Origin: a bacterium TMED88 | Lineage (GTDB): Bacteria; Myxococcota_A; UBA9160; UBA4427 | Length of the DNA stretch: 46,225 nt | Assembly: GCA_002171515.1 (NCBI GenBank) | Contig: NHEP01000124.1 | Span: 1 to 46,225, forward strand | Direction: 5' to 3' | Shown: piece after piece, positions 25,730 through 34,457 of the stretch | How the letters are laid out: the number at the start of each line of letters is the position of its first letter | How positions within the stretch are numbered: the first letter of the stretch is position 1 | Translations under genes and position numbers: made by a program | The notes under the pieces: generated by a model | What the model saw: the letters and a program-made list of their open reading frames with translations, nothing else | The model's database searches: none | What the model was told of the DNA's origin: nothing

Positions 25730-25774
25730 GTGTGCGGCCAGTGGGGGAGGCCGCTTTGCTTCTCCTGATTTCGC

Positions 25775-26008
25775 CTAGGGTCCCGTGTCGCAACCCGCCG
25801 GTCGCAGCCCGCTCAAGCCCGCCGCACTTTGACGGGCCGCCAATCGATCCCGGTCCCAAACGAAGAACCCTGGTCCGGAGATCACATAGCCCCCGCGCTT
25901 CGCCCCTCGCGGCTTCAAGCAGACCGTGGGGTGCGGATCTGCGCCCTCCGAGCCCGCTTCAGGCGGACGCCCTTCCACATGACCAGAGTTTGAGTCTTCC
26001 GGATCCAC
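25775..26008 (-). CDS. Putative 77-residue protein
   Basis: A small frame starting with GTG at 26008, preceded by GAGGAGGTTAA, a near-perfect ribosome site at close spacing. The N-terminal 30 residues are acidic and Pro/Gly-rich. The middle, KPRGAKRGGYVISGPGFFVW followed by DRDRLAARQSA, looks like a folded beta-type segment. I do not recognise the family. It lies alone in a 0.78-kb region otherwise without genes, and two other frames across it look like shadows. The good ribosome site is the main support. Confidence 0.5.
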   Translation of the reverse strand: MDPEDSNSGHVEGRPPEAGSEGADPHPTVCLKPRGAKRGGYVISGPGFFVWDRDRLAARQSAAGLSGLRPAGCDTGP

Positions 26009-26210
26009 TTAACCTCCTCGACCGATTGAGCCCGGCTGGGCTCTCGCGCTGGGGACGTAGACCATGATGGCGCCCTGAGATGTCGGTTCGGGTTCGATCG
26101 AACAACGTTTCGGCCAACAGTGCATGACAAATCATTCACTGGTCGATCAAGCGCCCGTCGACCGAGGAAGACTTTCCTTCACCAAATTGTCATATTCGGC
26201 CGAGTTCGAC

Positions 26211-26273
26211 CTCAATTGTTCCCTATCTATTCGATATTAATAATTAATTTTAAAAAATAGTTTTATGAAGAAA
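26211..26273. other. AT-rich island
   Basis: Sixty-odd bases of mostly A/T in a GC-rich chromosome. The core 26233-26268 is nearly pure A/T, including TATTAATAATTAATTTT, with short self-complementary words. Such blocks can be promoter UP elements, binding sites for nucleoid proteins, or edges of acquired DNA. Confidence 0.6.
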
Positions 26274-26322
26274 GGGTCCAAAATGCTTCTCCACTGATCC
26301 GATCTCAAGATCTGTGACCGTT

Positions 26323-26345
26323 TTGTCGACTTTTCGTCATATAAT
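26323..26345 (+). promoter_or_regulatory. Possible promoter for the 52-residue membrane protein gene
   Basis: A perfect -10 hexamer TATAAT at 26340-26345, about 105 bases before the ATG at 26451, flanked by two TCGTCA words. A TTGTCG at 26323 is too close (11 bases) to serve as a normal -35, so the assignment rests on the -10 alone. Confidence 0.35.
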
Positions 26346-26450
26346 CGTCACATAAACCCCGGTCCTGACAATGTGCGCTGTCGAGTTCAATCGGCTCGCA
26401 AACCCATTGCGGATCGGCGCACGGCAAGTAGAGACAAGAAGGAGGGTGTC

Positions 26451-26609
26451 ATGGGAGAGGTCAATCGAACGTTAGAAGCCGCTTCGCTGTTTGGAATCAC
26501 GTCAGGCTTGGGGTTGATGATCTCAGCGTTCTTCGTCGGCGAGCTTGGATTTTTGGCCGCCCCCGCCTTCCTGATGCTTGTTCCGAGTCTTCTCTACGGA
26601 ACGCGGTGA
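26451..26609 (+). CDS. Small membrane protein (52 residues)
   Basis: Starts at ATG 26451 behind an AAGGAGGG ribosome site with ideal spacing, which decides the start although the frame is open from 26373. After a short polar N-terminus (GEVNRTLEAASLFG), residues 15-48 are hydrophobic, probably two short helices around a Gly-Glu-Leu-Gly turn (ISAFFVGELGFLAAPAFLML). It ends LLYGTR. No family recognised. It stands alone downstream of the AT-rich island. The strong ribosome site and membrane character make it likely real. Confidence 0.65.
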   Translation: MGEVNRTLEAASLFGITSGLGLMISAFFVGELGFLAAPAFLMLVPSLLYGTR

Positions 26610-26717
26610 TCATGGAATTGGCCCCAGGCCAAACATCCTGAGATCACCGCCACCTCGGCCAAAAGGCCGGTCGCGCTTCTTTGGTGGATGAGTGCGGGGT
26701 CGAACCGACCGGGGTGC

Positions 26718-27542
26718 CTATCGGTCCGAAGGCGCCTTAGATCGGGCCGGGGCTCCATCGACACGCTCCAAGATCCGACCTTCCGGGGTTTGGATGATGG
26801 CGGCCGTTCGTTCCGCGTCCTCTCCGAAAATTGAATGCCTGTAAGCATCCGAAAATCGAGAGTGCACCACACAACCGGGCCATCCGTCAGATCGAGCCTT
26901 TTCGATGACCTCGGGATCCATTCGGTGAGACCCGTGGGGCAACAAGACGAAAGCGGTACCCTTGTCCTCGGCCAGAGGAGTCAGCTTTTTTAAGCGCCGT
27001 CTCAAGGACTCTGAGCCTGGTTCGCCTGCAACCAGAACGAATCGATCCACCTCCGCAACCGACGCCGCCGTCCAATACTGCGGAGGCGAGCCCTCAAGGC
27101 TCAAGCAGCGCCGAATCACCGCCACCACGAAATTGGGCGCCGCCTTCGATCGCTCTCCCCGTTGAATCTGGTTCGCGCGCTCCAGCACCGTCGTCGCAGA
27201 AATCGGAACCTCATGGACCCCAAAGCGACCAAAGTCGACCCGCAACAGACCACCGGGCTCGACCCGCACCAGAACGCCCACGGTGCCCTGTTCCCAGGCA
27301 AAGCTCTCTCCCTGAAAACCGCGGGGCTTCCAAGCCTCCTCCAGAATAACGTGATAGGGCCAATACCTTTCGTTTTGGAAGAGGTTTTCTGAGGTAATGA
27401 CGCGGGGCGAAGCGTCGGCGCCCGAGCGGATCCCAACTTCAGCCCAAATCGCCTCACTGAACCCAAACCAGGAAAGTGCACACACCAGGAAGCCCGCGAT
27501 GCCCGCTAAAGACTTCATGGATCGATCTTTTTGCGTCGACAT
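26718..27542 (-). CDS. Hypothetical secreted protein
   Basis: 274 residues of unknown function. A signal peptide is clear: SMKSLAGIAGFLVCALSWFG with a likely cleavage after AIWA. The mature part contains Trp/Tyr-rich NERYWPYHVILEEAWKPRGF, a beta segment GTVGVLVRVEPGGLLRVDFG, and a C-terminal part VLLPHGSHRMDPEVIEKA with conserved-looking Cys residues (RRCLSL, GCVVHS). The ATG at 27542 is chosen because GAGAGG lies nine bases upstream; later (27518) and earlier (27569) ATGs are possible. It lies downstream of a hairpin ending the PEP-CTERM gene, so it is probably a separate transcript. Confidence 0.75.
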   Translation of the reverse strand: MSTQKDRSMKSLAGIAGFLVCALSWFGFSEAIWAEVGIRSGADASPRVITSENLFQNERYWPYHVILEEAWKPRGFQGESFAWEQGTVGVLVRVEPGGLLRVDFGRFGVHEVPISATTVLERANQIQRGERSKAAPNFVVAVIRRCLSLEGSPPQYWTAASVAEVDRFVLVAGEPGSESLRRRLKKLTPLAEDKGTAFVLLPHGSHRMDPEVIEKARSDGWPGCVVHSRFSDAYRHSIFGEDAERTAAIIQTPEGRILERVDGAPARSKAPSDR

Positions 27543-27624
27543 CACGACGGACCTCTCATTCTTCTTCATCCTCGTATCCCGATGATGCTGACTCTCCACA
27601 GGGTTCCTCGTCACAGATGCCAAA

Positions 27625-27652
27625 GAGCCGTCACCCTAATGGGTGACGGCTC
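27625..27652 (-). terminator. Terminator-like hairpin after the PEP-CTERM gene
   Basis: A perfect 12-bp inverted repeat, GAGCCGTCACCC and GGGTGACGGCTC, with a four-base loop. It lies about 46 bases past the PEP-CTERM stop on the minus strand and is followed by only TTTGG. The stem is strong and the T run weak. Confidence 0.65.
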
Positions 27653-27698
27653 GAGGCTTCACCCTATCTCTTTAAAGATGGGGCTTGATCCTACTCCA

Positions 27699-28427
27699 TC
27701 AGAGAACTCGCCGAATGCGTCCCAGAGCGACAAGGCCCAAAACACCTGCAACCAGCAACGAGGCCAAGCCCGGTTCCGGCACAGCCACATTGTCGATCAC
27801 GGCTTGCCCATTCCTGTTATCCAGCGAGAGGCGGACACACACAGACGATACACTCGCTGCGGTCAACGGGAGTTGGATAGCTTCCGGCTCACCCACCAGT
27901 GTAACGCTTCCCACAGATGAGTAGGCCCCACAAGCCGGGGCAATTGCAATACCGACACTCGCAAAACCGTTCGCCGCAAACCCGGACATGCTCAACGCCC
28001 AAGTTCCACCCGGCGCTCCCTTGTCGGCCTCAAACACGATATCTGCGCTCGCCGTATCCGTCGCGATCGCCATCGGATTGAAGTTCGTCTGCGTCACACC
28101 CACACGGGTACTATCGAAGCCTTGAAAGTCTTCGTTAGCGTCCATGTTGGATGCATACCGCGCTTCTCTGGAGACGACCGCATAGGCCGTGGCTTCATTC
28201 GCCCCGACATTAGTCGACCCATTGCTTCCGTCGAGATACATCGTGCCGCTACCGCCACCCGGCGTGTAGTTCGCCGAGAGGGTCTTCACAAAACCGGAGC
28301 CAGTATTGAGAGTGCCCGGTGCGCTGTATTGTGAAAAGTCCCAGCCGGCAACGACGTCTGCGATTGAGGCGCCGGCCAAGACGGCCGAGGCGACAACCAT
28401 TGCAGCGATCTTTATGCTTTTGATCAT
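27699..28427 (-). CDS. PEP-CTERM sorting-domain protein
   Basis: 242 residues. It has an N-terminal signal (MIKSIKIAAMVVASAVLAGASIADVVA) and a C-terminal PEP-CTERM tail: VPEP, a hydrophobic helix (GLASLLVAGVLGLVALG) and a basic end RIRRVL. Such tails are recognised by exosortase (EpsH/XrtA-type), which removes the anchor for surface or matrix display; no exosortase gene is in this window. The mature part is Gly/Ser/Thr/Asn-rich, starting WDFSQYSAPGTLN, with a beta-sandwich look and a single late disulfide candidate (ACGAYSS, VCVRLS). It follows the beta-helix gene on the same strand after 48 bases, so the two are likely co-transcribed. Confidence 0.88.
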   Translation of the reverse strand: MIKSIKIAAMVVASAVLAGASIADVVAGWDFSQYSAPGTLNTGSGFVKTLSANYTPGGGSGTMYLDGSNGSTNVGANEATAYAVVSREARYASNMDANEDFQGFDSTRVGVTQTNFNPMAIATDTASADIVFEADKGAPGGTWALSMSGFAANGFASVGIAIAPACGAYSSVGSVTLVGEPEAIQLPLTAASVSSVCVRLSLDNRNGQAVIDNVAVPEPGLASLLVAGVLGLVALGRIRRVL

Positions 28428-28475
28428 ATCGTTACTCTTTTCTTGTTAAGTTGAGATCAAGTCTTGCAATTCAGA

Positions 28476-30197
28476 TCAGTCGGCAATGATGCCGCCCAAG
28501 CTGATCGTCGACCATCCAGCAGTCCAATTCTCGGTCCCAGCCGGGAAACCTCCCCGCTGCGTTTGAGAAGAGTCCATTCCGGCCCACTGAGGCTGGATAC
28601 CGCCGGACACATTGGCGTCTGCAGGATTCAACGGTCGAGGATCAAACGCGGGGCCGCCGACGTTCCCAGCGTCATCGGTTTTCGATCCCTGCAGCCGCTG
28701 GCGACCACCGCTCGCGACACCATTGGGGTCAAAGAAATGGTTCTCGTTAACGAGCAGCTGTTGGCCGGTCACACTCGGAAAATTGGCCGATCCACCGATG
28801 TACTTATTGCCCGCGGCGACGCGGGTATCACCCGTGGTTCCACAAACAGTGGCCCCTGCATCGAAGCCGTTGTCCGTCGTGGTGGCGACGATCGCACAGA
28901 TATCGGGTCGACCCGAGGAATTGTACTCGATCGCCGGGCCAGCCGAGGTTCCAGTCCAGCCGAGCATGACTGTATTGAAAATCGTCGGCGTCGCTTGGGT
29001 ATCGATTTGGATGCCCTCGTTTCCGGAGTTGGCAACCGTTGCCGGGTTAGTGACACCGCTGCCATTCAGCGCAGCCGCAATGTTGCCCATAGCGGTCCAG
29101 TTTCCAGCTAGGAAATCCGGCTGCGGAAGGACAAATCCGTCGAACCCGATGATGCACTCGGGACAGTCCTCGCCGTCGATTTCGCCGGCGGCATCACCGG
29201 ATCCGCCGCTACCGATGTCGCCGCCCTGATCGTCCTTAAAGAAGAGGGAAAGGGTCAGGACACTCTGGATCTGGCCTGAGTAGCCTTGGTCGGTATCAAT
29301 GCTGTCGTCACCGATCCACGCGGCCACCACATGATCCAGATTGACCGTCCCACCAAACATTTCAAAGCCGTCATCGCCGTTCGCGTATGCGTCCACGTAG
29401 CTCAGGACCGTTCCGTCCCCAACGCCCGCCAACGTGTAGCCATTGAGTTCCTTGTTGGGCTCAAGTTCGTCGCCAGCATGGCGAATGCTGAAGTACTCAA
29501 GTACGCCCGACGAATCGTGGGGCGAATTTCCGCCGTAGGTCGCCGCGGCGGGCGCCACTCCGGGCACCGGGATTCCTTCGACGATGCCCTCTCCCTCAAT
29601 ACCGGTCGCGGTGTCATCCAAGTTGGTGGGTGCGTAACCGTTGATGACCAATCCACCATGCAAACCATAGGCAGAGCTGCCGTCTGCCTGGAGGGGCGCC
29701 AGCGGGTCGTTCGCCGGGTCATCATCGAGAAAAGTTTCGCCAGCAGCACCGGTATAAGGCGCAGGCTTGCCGTTGCTGAGCTTCAAGGTGTTGCCCGTCG
29801 ACGCCGGATCATTCAAGGCCGCCGTCGTCAGAATGATCGGGTCGTTCTTCGTACCTCGGGCATCAAGAAAGGCACCGCGGGTGATCACGAGAACGCCCGG
29901 GAATCCAACTAAGGGGGTGCTCGGGCTGTAGGCAGCCGTCCGAGGTTGACCGCGGACAATCGTTCCCGGCAAAATGGTCAGCTTGGTGTCAAGAACAAAG
30001 ACCGGACCGCCCACAACGACGAATGCTTCATCGGCATCGTCGCCCCAGATTCGATCACAGGTTCCGGCCCCGCCCGTCGAGGGGGTCAGGGAATCGATAT
30101 TTCCGGTGCAAATGGTCTGGGCGGATGATTGGCCCGCCAGGACCATGAGGGCGGCGGCTAAAATCGTGCCGAGGCCTAGTTTGTTGATTAAGCGCAT
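28476..30197 (-). CDS. Secreted beta-helix-type protein associated with a TonB-dependent receptor
   Basis: 573 residues with a Sec signal peptide (NKLGLGTILAAALMVLAGQSSA, cut before Gln). The mature protein is Gly/Asn/Asp-rich with repeated short beta segments, as in right-handed beta-helix proteins: VFVLDTKLTILPGTIVRGQ, GLHGGLVINGYAPTN, GVLEYFSIRHAGDE, NGDDGFEMFGGTVNLDHVVA, and GIQIDTQATPTIFNTVMLG. Similar proteins in other phyla are often mislabelled multidrug transporter and tend to lie next to TonB-dependent receptors; that is recollection. There is no membrane anchor besides the signal. ATG at 30197 with GGAG ten bases upstream. It is divergent from the receptor gene across 549 bases that include a tandem repeat. 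Its role may be cargo, ligand or surface lipid/glycan binding. Confidence 0.8.
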   Translation of the reverse strand: MRLINKLGLGTILAAALMVLAGQSSAQTICTGNIDSLTPSTGGAGTCDRIWGDDADEAFVVVGGPVFVLDTKLTILPGTIVRGQPRTAAYSPSTPLVGFPGVLVITRGAFLDARGTKNDPIILTTAALNDPASTGNTLKLSNGKPAPYTGAAGETFLDDDPANDPLAPLQADGSSAYGLHGGLVINGYAPTNLDDTATGIEGEGIVEGIPVPGVAPAAATYGGNSPHDSSGVLEYFSIRHAGDELEPNKELNGYTLAGVGDGTVLSYVDAYANGDDGFEMFGGTVNLDHVVAAWIGDDSIDTDQGYSGQIQSVLTLSLFFKDDQGGDIGSGGSGDAAGEIDGEDCPECIIGFDGFVLPQPDFLAGNWTAMGNIAAALNGSGVTNPATVANSGNEGIQIDTQATPTIFNTVMLGWTGTSAGPAIEYNSSGRPDICAIVATTTDNGFDAGATVCGTTGDTRVAAGNKYIGGSANFPSVTGQQLLVNENHFFDPNGVASGGRQRLQGSKTDDAGNVGGPAFDPRPLNPADANVSGGIQPQWAGMDSSQTQRGGFPAGTENWTAGWSTISLGGIIAD

Positions 30198-30746
30198 TGC
30201 TCAGCTTCTCCAATTATTCGTTTGTCTTTTATTCGTTTGTCTTTGTTTGCTGAATCTCCCGAGCGCACCTACGCCCAGAGACGAGTCAGATCATATTCAG
30301 GAGGAACGACACTCCGGTGCCGGTTTATTGACGTTTGGGTGTGCGCTTTGGCACGTTTGGCGAAGCGAAAGGCCGGCCCTCTCGCGGCGAATCCCGAAGG
30401 CAAACGAAACCGGCCTGCGAGAAAAAGGCGCTTGGCGAGGGCCTGCATCTCGACCGCCCCACGTCCCTCGTACGAATGTGACGAATTGGTGTCGTTTCTA
30501 GATCTCTGTCGTGAAGCTTTCGAAGGATCGATGAGATACAGAGCTGCGCGTGTTACCCAATGTCGTTGAGCCGACGCGCAAATTCAGCCTCGACACAGGG
30601 GCTCTCTCGGACGGCCTCGAATCTCTTGTGCCGGAGTGTCTGTTCGGCTCACTGCCTGAGACGAGCAAGAGGCCCAGTCAAGGCACGCCGATAAAAACCT
30701 CGTAGGGCCATATCCAAAGGACCCCGTCTGAGTCCGGTGGGATGAA
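30198..30746. promoter_or_regulatory. Divergent promoter region of the beta-helix and receptor genes
   Basis: 549 bases without a credible gene. It must control both the beta-helix/PEP-CTERM pair (minus) and the receptor (plus). A tandem repeat lies at 30216-30245. I looked for a B12-box or other riboswitch typical of TonB receptor leaders and saw none. No convincing promoter hexamers were recognised. Confidence 0.5.
30216..30245. repeat. 15-bp tandem repeat upstream of the beta-helix gene
   Basis: ATTCGTTTGTCTTTT at 30216-30230 is repeated as ATTCGTTTGTCTTTG at 30231-30245 (14 of 15 bases identical). It lies 19-48 bases before the minus-strand ATG at 30197, in the probable leader or promoter. 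Possible operator pair or a slippage-prone repeat. Confidence 0.85.
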
Positions 30747-33700
30747 ATGAATTTGAAGCCCGATCGATCCAGTAATCGACGCCAGAGAAAAGCCTTAACC
30801 TCGGGCCAACGCATGCTGATCATCTCCGGACTCATTGTCTTGGCAAGCGCGGGTTGGGATGGCTCCGCATTGGCTCAACAAGATCTCGGAGACGTGTTCG
30901 GAAACGTTGGAAGCACCGCTCTAGAGACCAGCCCCGAAGACGAACTCGCCGCTGACCTTCAGCCCGACGAAGGCACGCTGACCGGCCAGGTCATCAATGC
31001 GGAAACCGGCGTTCCGGTCTCCAACGCGACAGTCATCCTGATCTGGCCAGATCCGGCTGATGGAAGCGAGGCAAGACAGGAAGTCCATCTCACTGGCTCG
31101 GGAGGCGAGTTCCGATTCCCCAGAGTCCCCGCCGGGACCTATCGACTGAACTTCATCAAATCGGGATATCGGGTCGCCGAGCTCAAGAGCTTCAAGGTGA
31201 TCGCGGGACAGGTCAACGTCGCGGACTTTCCTCTTCCCCCCAAAACCGCAGCCACGGCGGGCGACGTCATGAACCTCGAAGCGTTTGTGGTGGAAGCCGC
31301 AATCGTTGGGGACATGATGCAGGGTCTTGAGCTGCGGATGGACTCTGATGCGATGGTGGACGTCATGGGGGCCGAGGATCTTTCCAAGTACGCCGCCAGT
31401 GATGTGGCGGATGCCCTTAAGCGTGTGGCGGGGGTCAACGTTGTGGAGGGACGCTTCGCCGTCATTCGAGGATTAGACGATCGCTACTCCTCGACTCTCT
31501 TTAACCAGGCGCCCATTCCCAGCTCTGACCCGCTTCGGCAGTCAGTCCAACTGGACCTTTTTCCATCGGACATCGTGTCCGGAATTGTCGTGGCCAAAAC
31601 GTTCGAAGCCCCGACGCCGGGCAACTCAGGGGCCGGCTCAATCGACATCAATACCATGAGCTATCCCGATGATTTCACGCTCAGACTGAGTGGCGGATCC
31701 GGATTCAACGAGAATGCGCTTCAGGAGTTTCTTCTCTACCAGCCTCGTTCCTTTGCCGGCGTTCAGGCCACGGGAGAAGATATCGTCGAATCGGATGTCA
31801 ACGTGTCACTCGGAGGCAAAACAAGTCTTTGGAATCGAGAACTCCGCTACAAGGCGGTCTTTGCTCGAGAGGTCGACTTTGTGTCCGGCCTTGGATACAT
31901 CGAAGGCTTGGAGCCCCGGCCAGCCTTCACCCGGCGCCGAGGAAGCCAAGTGCAAGTTCGGGAAACCGGAGACCTCGCCCTTGGGTTGCTCACGCTGAGC
32001 GATGGTCGATTCGACCTCGTCCAAAGCGAGAAGAGCGAGCAGTACACCTACTACGGGGCACTCGGGATTGACCTAGACGAGGGTGGGAAACACCGCGTAG
32101 ATCTGACGGCATTCCATACATCCAAAAATATTGAAGACGTGCAGTCACGAACAAACGGTTACATCCCCGGCTTCGACTACGACTACTTTCGAGGCACTTT
32201 CGATAACAGCCCCTACATCTCCCGTTTCGCCAACAACCTCTACTTTCGAAGCCAAGACTTCCGATTCTTACAGGACTGGAACGCCGTTTCCACGGTGAAC
32301 AGCCCCTTGAATCGCTACCGGAGCGAGCCCAATCGGCCCGAGTTGGGGCCCCTCTCTTATGCGCCGATCGAACTCAGTCGCGCCATTACCCAGGATCGAC
32401 AATTGACCGTTTTCCAACTCAACGGAGAGGACGATCTGGAAGATCTCCTTGAGGGACTCTCTTTCAAATGGGTAGCCAATTATGCGCGCTCCCAGCAAGA
32501 GGAGACCGCACTGGCGGCTCGATACTGGTGGGAGGCCCTGGATGCTGCGGCGGGGGCCGATGAAGTCAGCTTTTGTGGCCTCCCCCGCTCCTTCCCCGCC
32601 CAACCCTATGACTTTCCAACCGCGCCGGGACCCGGTGCCACCGAATGCCCGACCTCCAACGCCGAGGGCAACTGGCGCACGATCGGTCGAGACCTGACTT
32701 CGATCGCCAATCGAATCGACGAAAATCAGGGGTTTGGACGGGGGGACTTGACGTACGAATTCCCCATCGGGTCCAAGGTCGAAGCTAAAGCGGGAACGGG
32801 CTTCTGGTACGAAAATGCCACCCGCGACCTCACATTCAGTGAATATCTCTTGAGCAATCCGATCCCCGGGTCCCCTGGCGTCGTGAACGGGAGTTACGTC
32901 ACGGGCGACACACCCGTCGAACTGGCAACAAACACCTTCCAAGCTTTCGACTTGGCGGGAGTTCGAGCGGACCCAGCCGAATCGAAGTTCTCGCGCGAAA
33001 TCGCAGCGGGCTATTTCGATCTAAAGATGACTTTTTTGGATGACCTCGACATCATTGGCGGTGTTCGCCTTGAACAAATCAAGATCATTGCAGATAACCG
33101 ACCCTTCACGGGCGCTTGCTTGCCGCGGGGAAGCGGGATCGCTGAGCCCGATCCAACCAAGACGGGCAACTGCCCGGACCCGACCGCACTGCCGGCCATT
33201 TTTCCAGGGCGGTACGTTTACCTCGACCGACAAGACAACCCGCAGAACCCGTACTTTCGCGAAGACCGCTCCTATCTTGTGGACGGAATCTTTCACGATC
33301 AACTCCTCAATATTGATCTTGCGATCCCGCAAACCCCCTACCCACCCGGACCTGGGTGCGATGGTCCTGAAGATTGTCTCTTTTACGACGTTCTGAACCG
33401 AGACATGGTCCTTTCGGGGCTGCGAGGCGAAATCGACGAGCTGAAAGTGCTCCCGATGGCTTCGCTCGCTTACCGCCCCGTCGAGGGAATTACGCTTCGC
33501 GCGGCCTATTCTGAAACGGTTTCCCGGCCTTCATTCCGAGAGTTGGCCTACTACGCGAGTATCGTTCCGGGCATTCCCGATCGCATTTTGGGGAACCCCC
33601 AACTCGACCTCTCCGAAGTGCAGAGTGTCGATACCCGGTTCGAGTACTTCTGGGGAGATGTCGGGGATCTCTTCGCCGTCGGATTCTTTTACAAGTCAAT

Positions 33701-34427
33701 TGAAAACCCGATCGAACTGATTGTCCTGAAAGATCCATCGATCCGCGGACAGCCGCTGCTTGAGGGACCGTTTCGCGTGTACCGAAACAACGAGAATTCT
33801 GCCCAGTTGCTGGGCGCAGAAATCGAGGGCAGGATCACGCTCGATATCGTTGAAAAAACAGGAGCGGATCTTCCATTCCTCGCCTTCTTCAGTCTTGGCG
33901 GTAACTTCACGTACATCGACGCGAAAGTGGCCCGCTCAGCGTTTGAAATCCAGCAACCCGCTCGCTATTTCGAGGCCACTGAAGAGGATATCGAGAATGG
34001 AAATGTTCGATTCACCCAGCTCTCGAGCAATCGCCGCCTCTTCAACCAGCCCGAGTGGACCGCAAACGCGAACATTACATTTGATCAACCCAACTGGGGC
34101 ACAACCGCCACGCTCTCGGTTTTCGCCATTAGCGATATTTTGAATGCCGCAGGCTTTGCTGAAACCGACGGCGGAGGCCAACCCGAGGCCTATACCCTGG
34201 ATGAGTTCACGGACAGTTACTACCAGCTGGATTTGGTTTTTGGTCAAAATTTTGAGATCCCCCGAACGCCGGGAATTTTCACACTTCGCGCCTCCCTGAA
34301 AAATCTGACCGATACAGTGCGGGGCTTCATCTACGACAAGAAAGCCACCAGCCAAGTCTATCGAGAGCGACAATTCACCGTCGGCCGAGACTACTCCTTC
34401 GCCCTGCAGTACCAAGTCACTTTCTAG
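30747..34427 (+). CDS. TonB-dependent outer-membrane receptor with carboxypeptidase-regulatory-like domain
   Basis: 1,226 residues. A signal peptide (cut near SALA-QQ) is followed by a CarboxypepD_reg-like beta sandwich (about 75-165; LTGQVINAETGVPVSNATVIL, then VPAGTYRLNFIKSGY). The plug domain (about 200-310) has YAASDVADALKRVAGVNVVE, FAVIRGLDDRYSSTLFN and GSIDINTMSYP. The remainder is a large beta barrel with TonB-dependent hallmarks, ending in aromatic QYQVTF with terminal Phe. The extra N-terminal domain and size resemble SusC/Oar-type receptors more than siderophore receptors. ATG at 30747. It is followed by a lipoprotein gene and faces a complete TonB operon. Direction of transport (import or export) and ligand are not known. 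Confidence 0.92.
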   Translation: MNLKPDRSSNRRQRKALTSGQRMLIISGLIVLASAGWDGSALAQQDLGDVFGNVGSTALETSPEDELAADLQPDEGTLTGQVINAETGVPVSNATVILIWPDPADGSEARQEVHLTGSGGEFRFPRVPAGTYRLNFIKSGYRVAELKSFKVIAGQVNVADFPLPPKTAATAGDVMNLEAFVVEAAIVGDMMQGLELRMDSDAMVDVMGAEDLSKYAASDVADALKRVAGVNVVEGRFAVIRGLDDRYSSTLFNQAPIPSSDPLRQSVQLDLFPSDIVSGIVVAKTFEAPTPGNSGAGSIDINTMSYPDDFTLRLSGGSGFNENALQEFLLYQPRSFAGVQATGEDIVESDVNVSLGGKTSLWNRELRYKAVFAREVDFVSGLGYIEGLEPRPAFTRRRGSQVQVRETGDLALGLLTLSDGRFDLVQSEKSEQYTYYGALGIDLDEGGKHRVDLTAFHTSKNIEDVQSRTNGYIPGFDYDYFRGTFDNSPYISRFANNLYFRSQDFRFLQDWNAVSTVNSPLNRYRSEPNRPELGPLSYAPIELSRAITQDRQLTVFQLNGEDDLEDLLEGLSFKWVANYARSQQEETALAARYWWEALDAAAGADEVSFCGLPRSFPAQPYDFPTAPGPGATECPTSNAEGNWRTIGRDLTSIANRIDENQGFGRGDLTYEFPIGSKVEAKAGTGFWYENATRDLTFSEYLLSNPIPGSPGVVNGSYVTGDTPVELATNTFQAFDLAGVRADPAESKFSREIAAGYFDLKMTFLDDLDIIGGVRLEQIKIIADNRPFTGACLPRGSGIAEPDPTKTGNCPDPTALPAIFPGRYVYLDRQDNPQNPYFREDRSYLVDGIFHDQLLNIDLAIPQTPYPPGPGCDGPEDCLFYDVLNRDMVLSGLRGEIDELKVLPMASLAYRPVEGITLRAAYSETVSRPSFRELAYYASIVPGIPDRILGNPQLDLSEVQSVDTRFEYFWGDVGDLFAVGFFYKSIENPIELIVLKDPSIRGQPLLEGPFRVYRNNENSAQLLGAEIEGRITLDIVEKTGADLPFLAFFSLGGNFTYIDAKVARSAFEIQQPARYFEATEEDIENGNVRFTQLSSNRRLFNQPEWTANANITFDQPNWGTTATLSVFAISDILNAAGFAETDGGGQPEAYTLDEFTDSYYQLDLVFGQNFEIPRTPGIFTLRASLKNLTDTVRGFIYDKKATSQVYRERQFTVGRDYSFALQYQVTF

Positions 34428-34457
34428 TTCCCCGAATCCATACGAGGAGTCGAATCG

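Larger units (their letters stand above)
26009..26450. other. Gene-free region with AT-rich island
   Basis: About 440 bases between two small frames. No credible coding sequence. It contains the AT-rich block 26211-26273 and a TATAAT at 26340-26345. Composition in the block departs sharply from the GC-rich surroundings. No tRNA, tmRNA, RNase P or 6S signature was recognised, but a small RNA gene cannot be excluded by eye. Confidence 0.5.

Noticed and set aside
26597-26717. Short GGCC-based hairpins after the 52-residue gene, considered as terminators
   Set aside because: Stems of four to six bases with no T run; too weak in GC-rich DNA.
30546-30746. Possible riboswitch before the receptor gene
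   Set aside because: TonB receptor leaders often hold B12 elements, but no B12-box was found and only short weak stems are visible.
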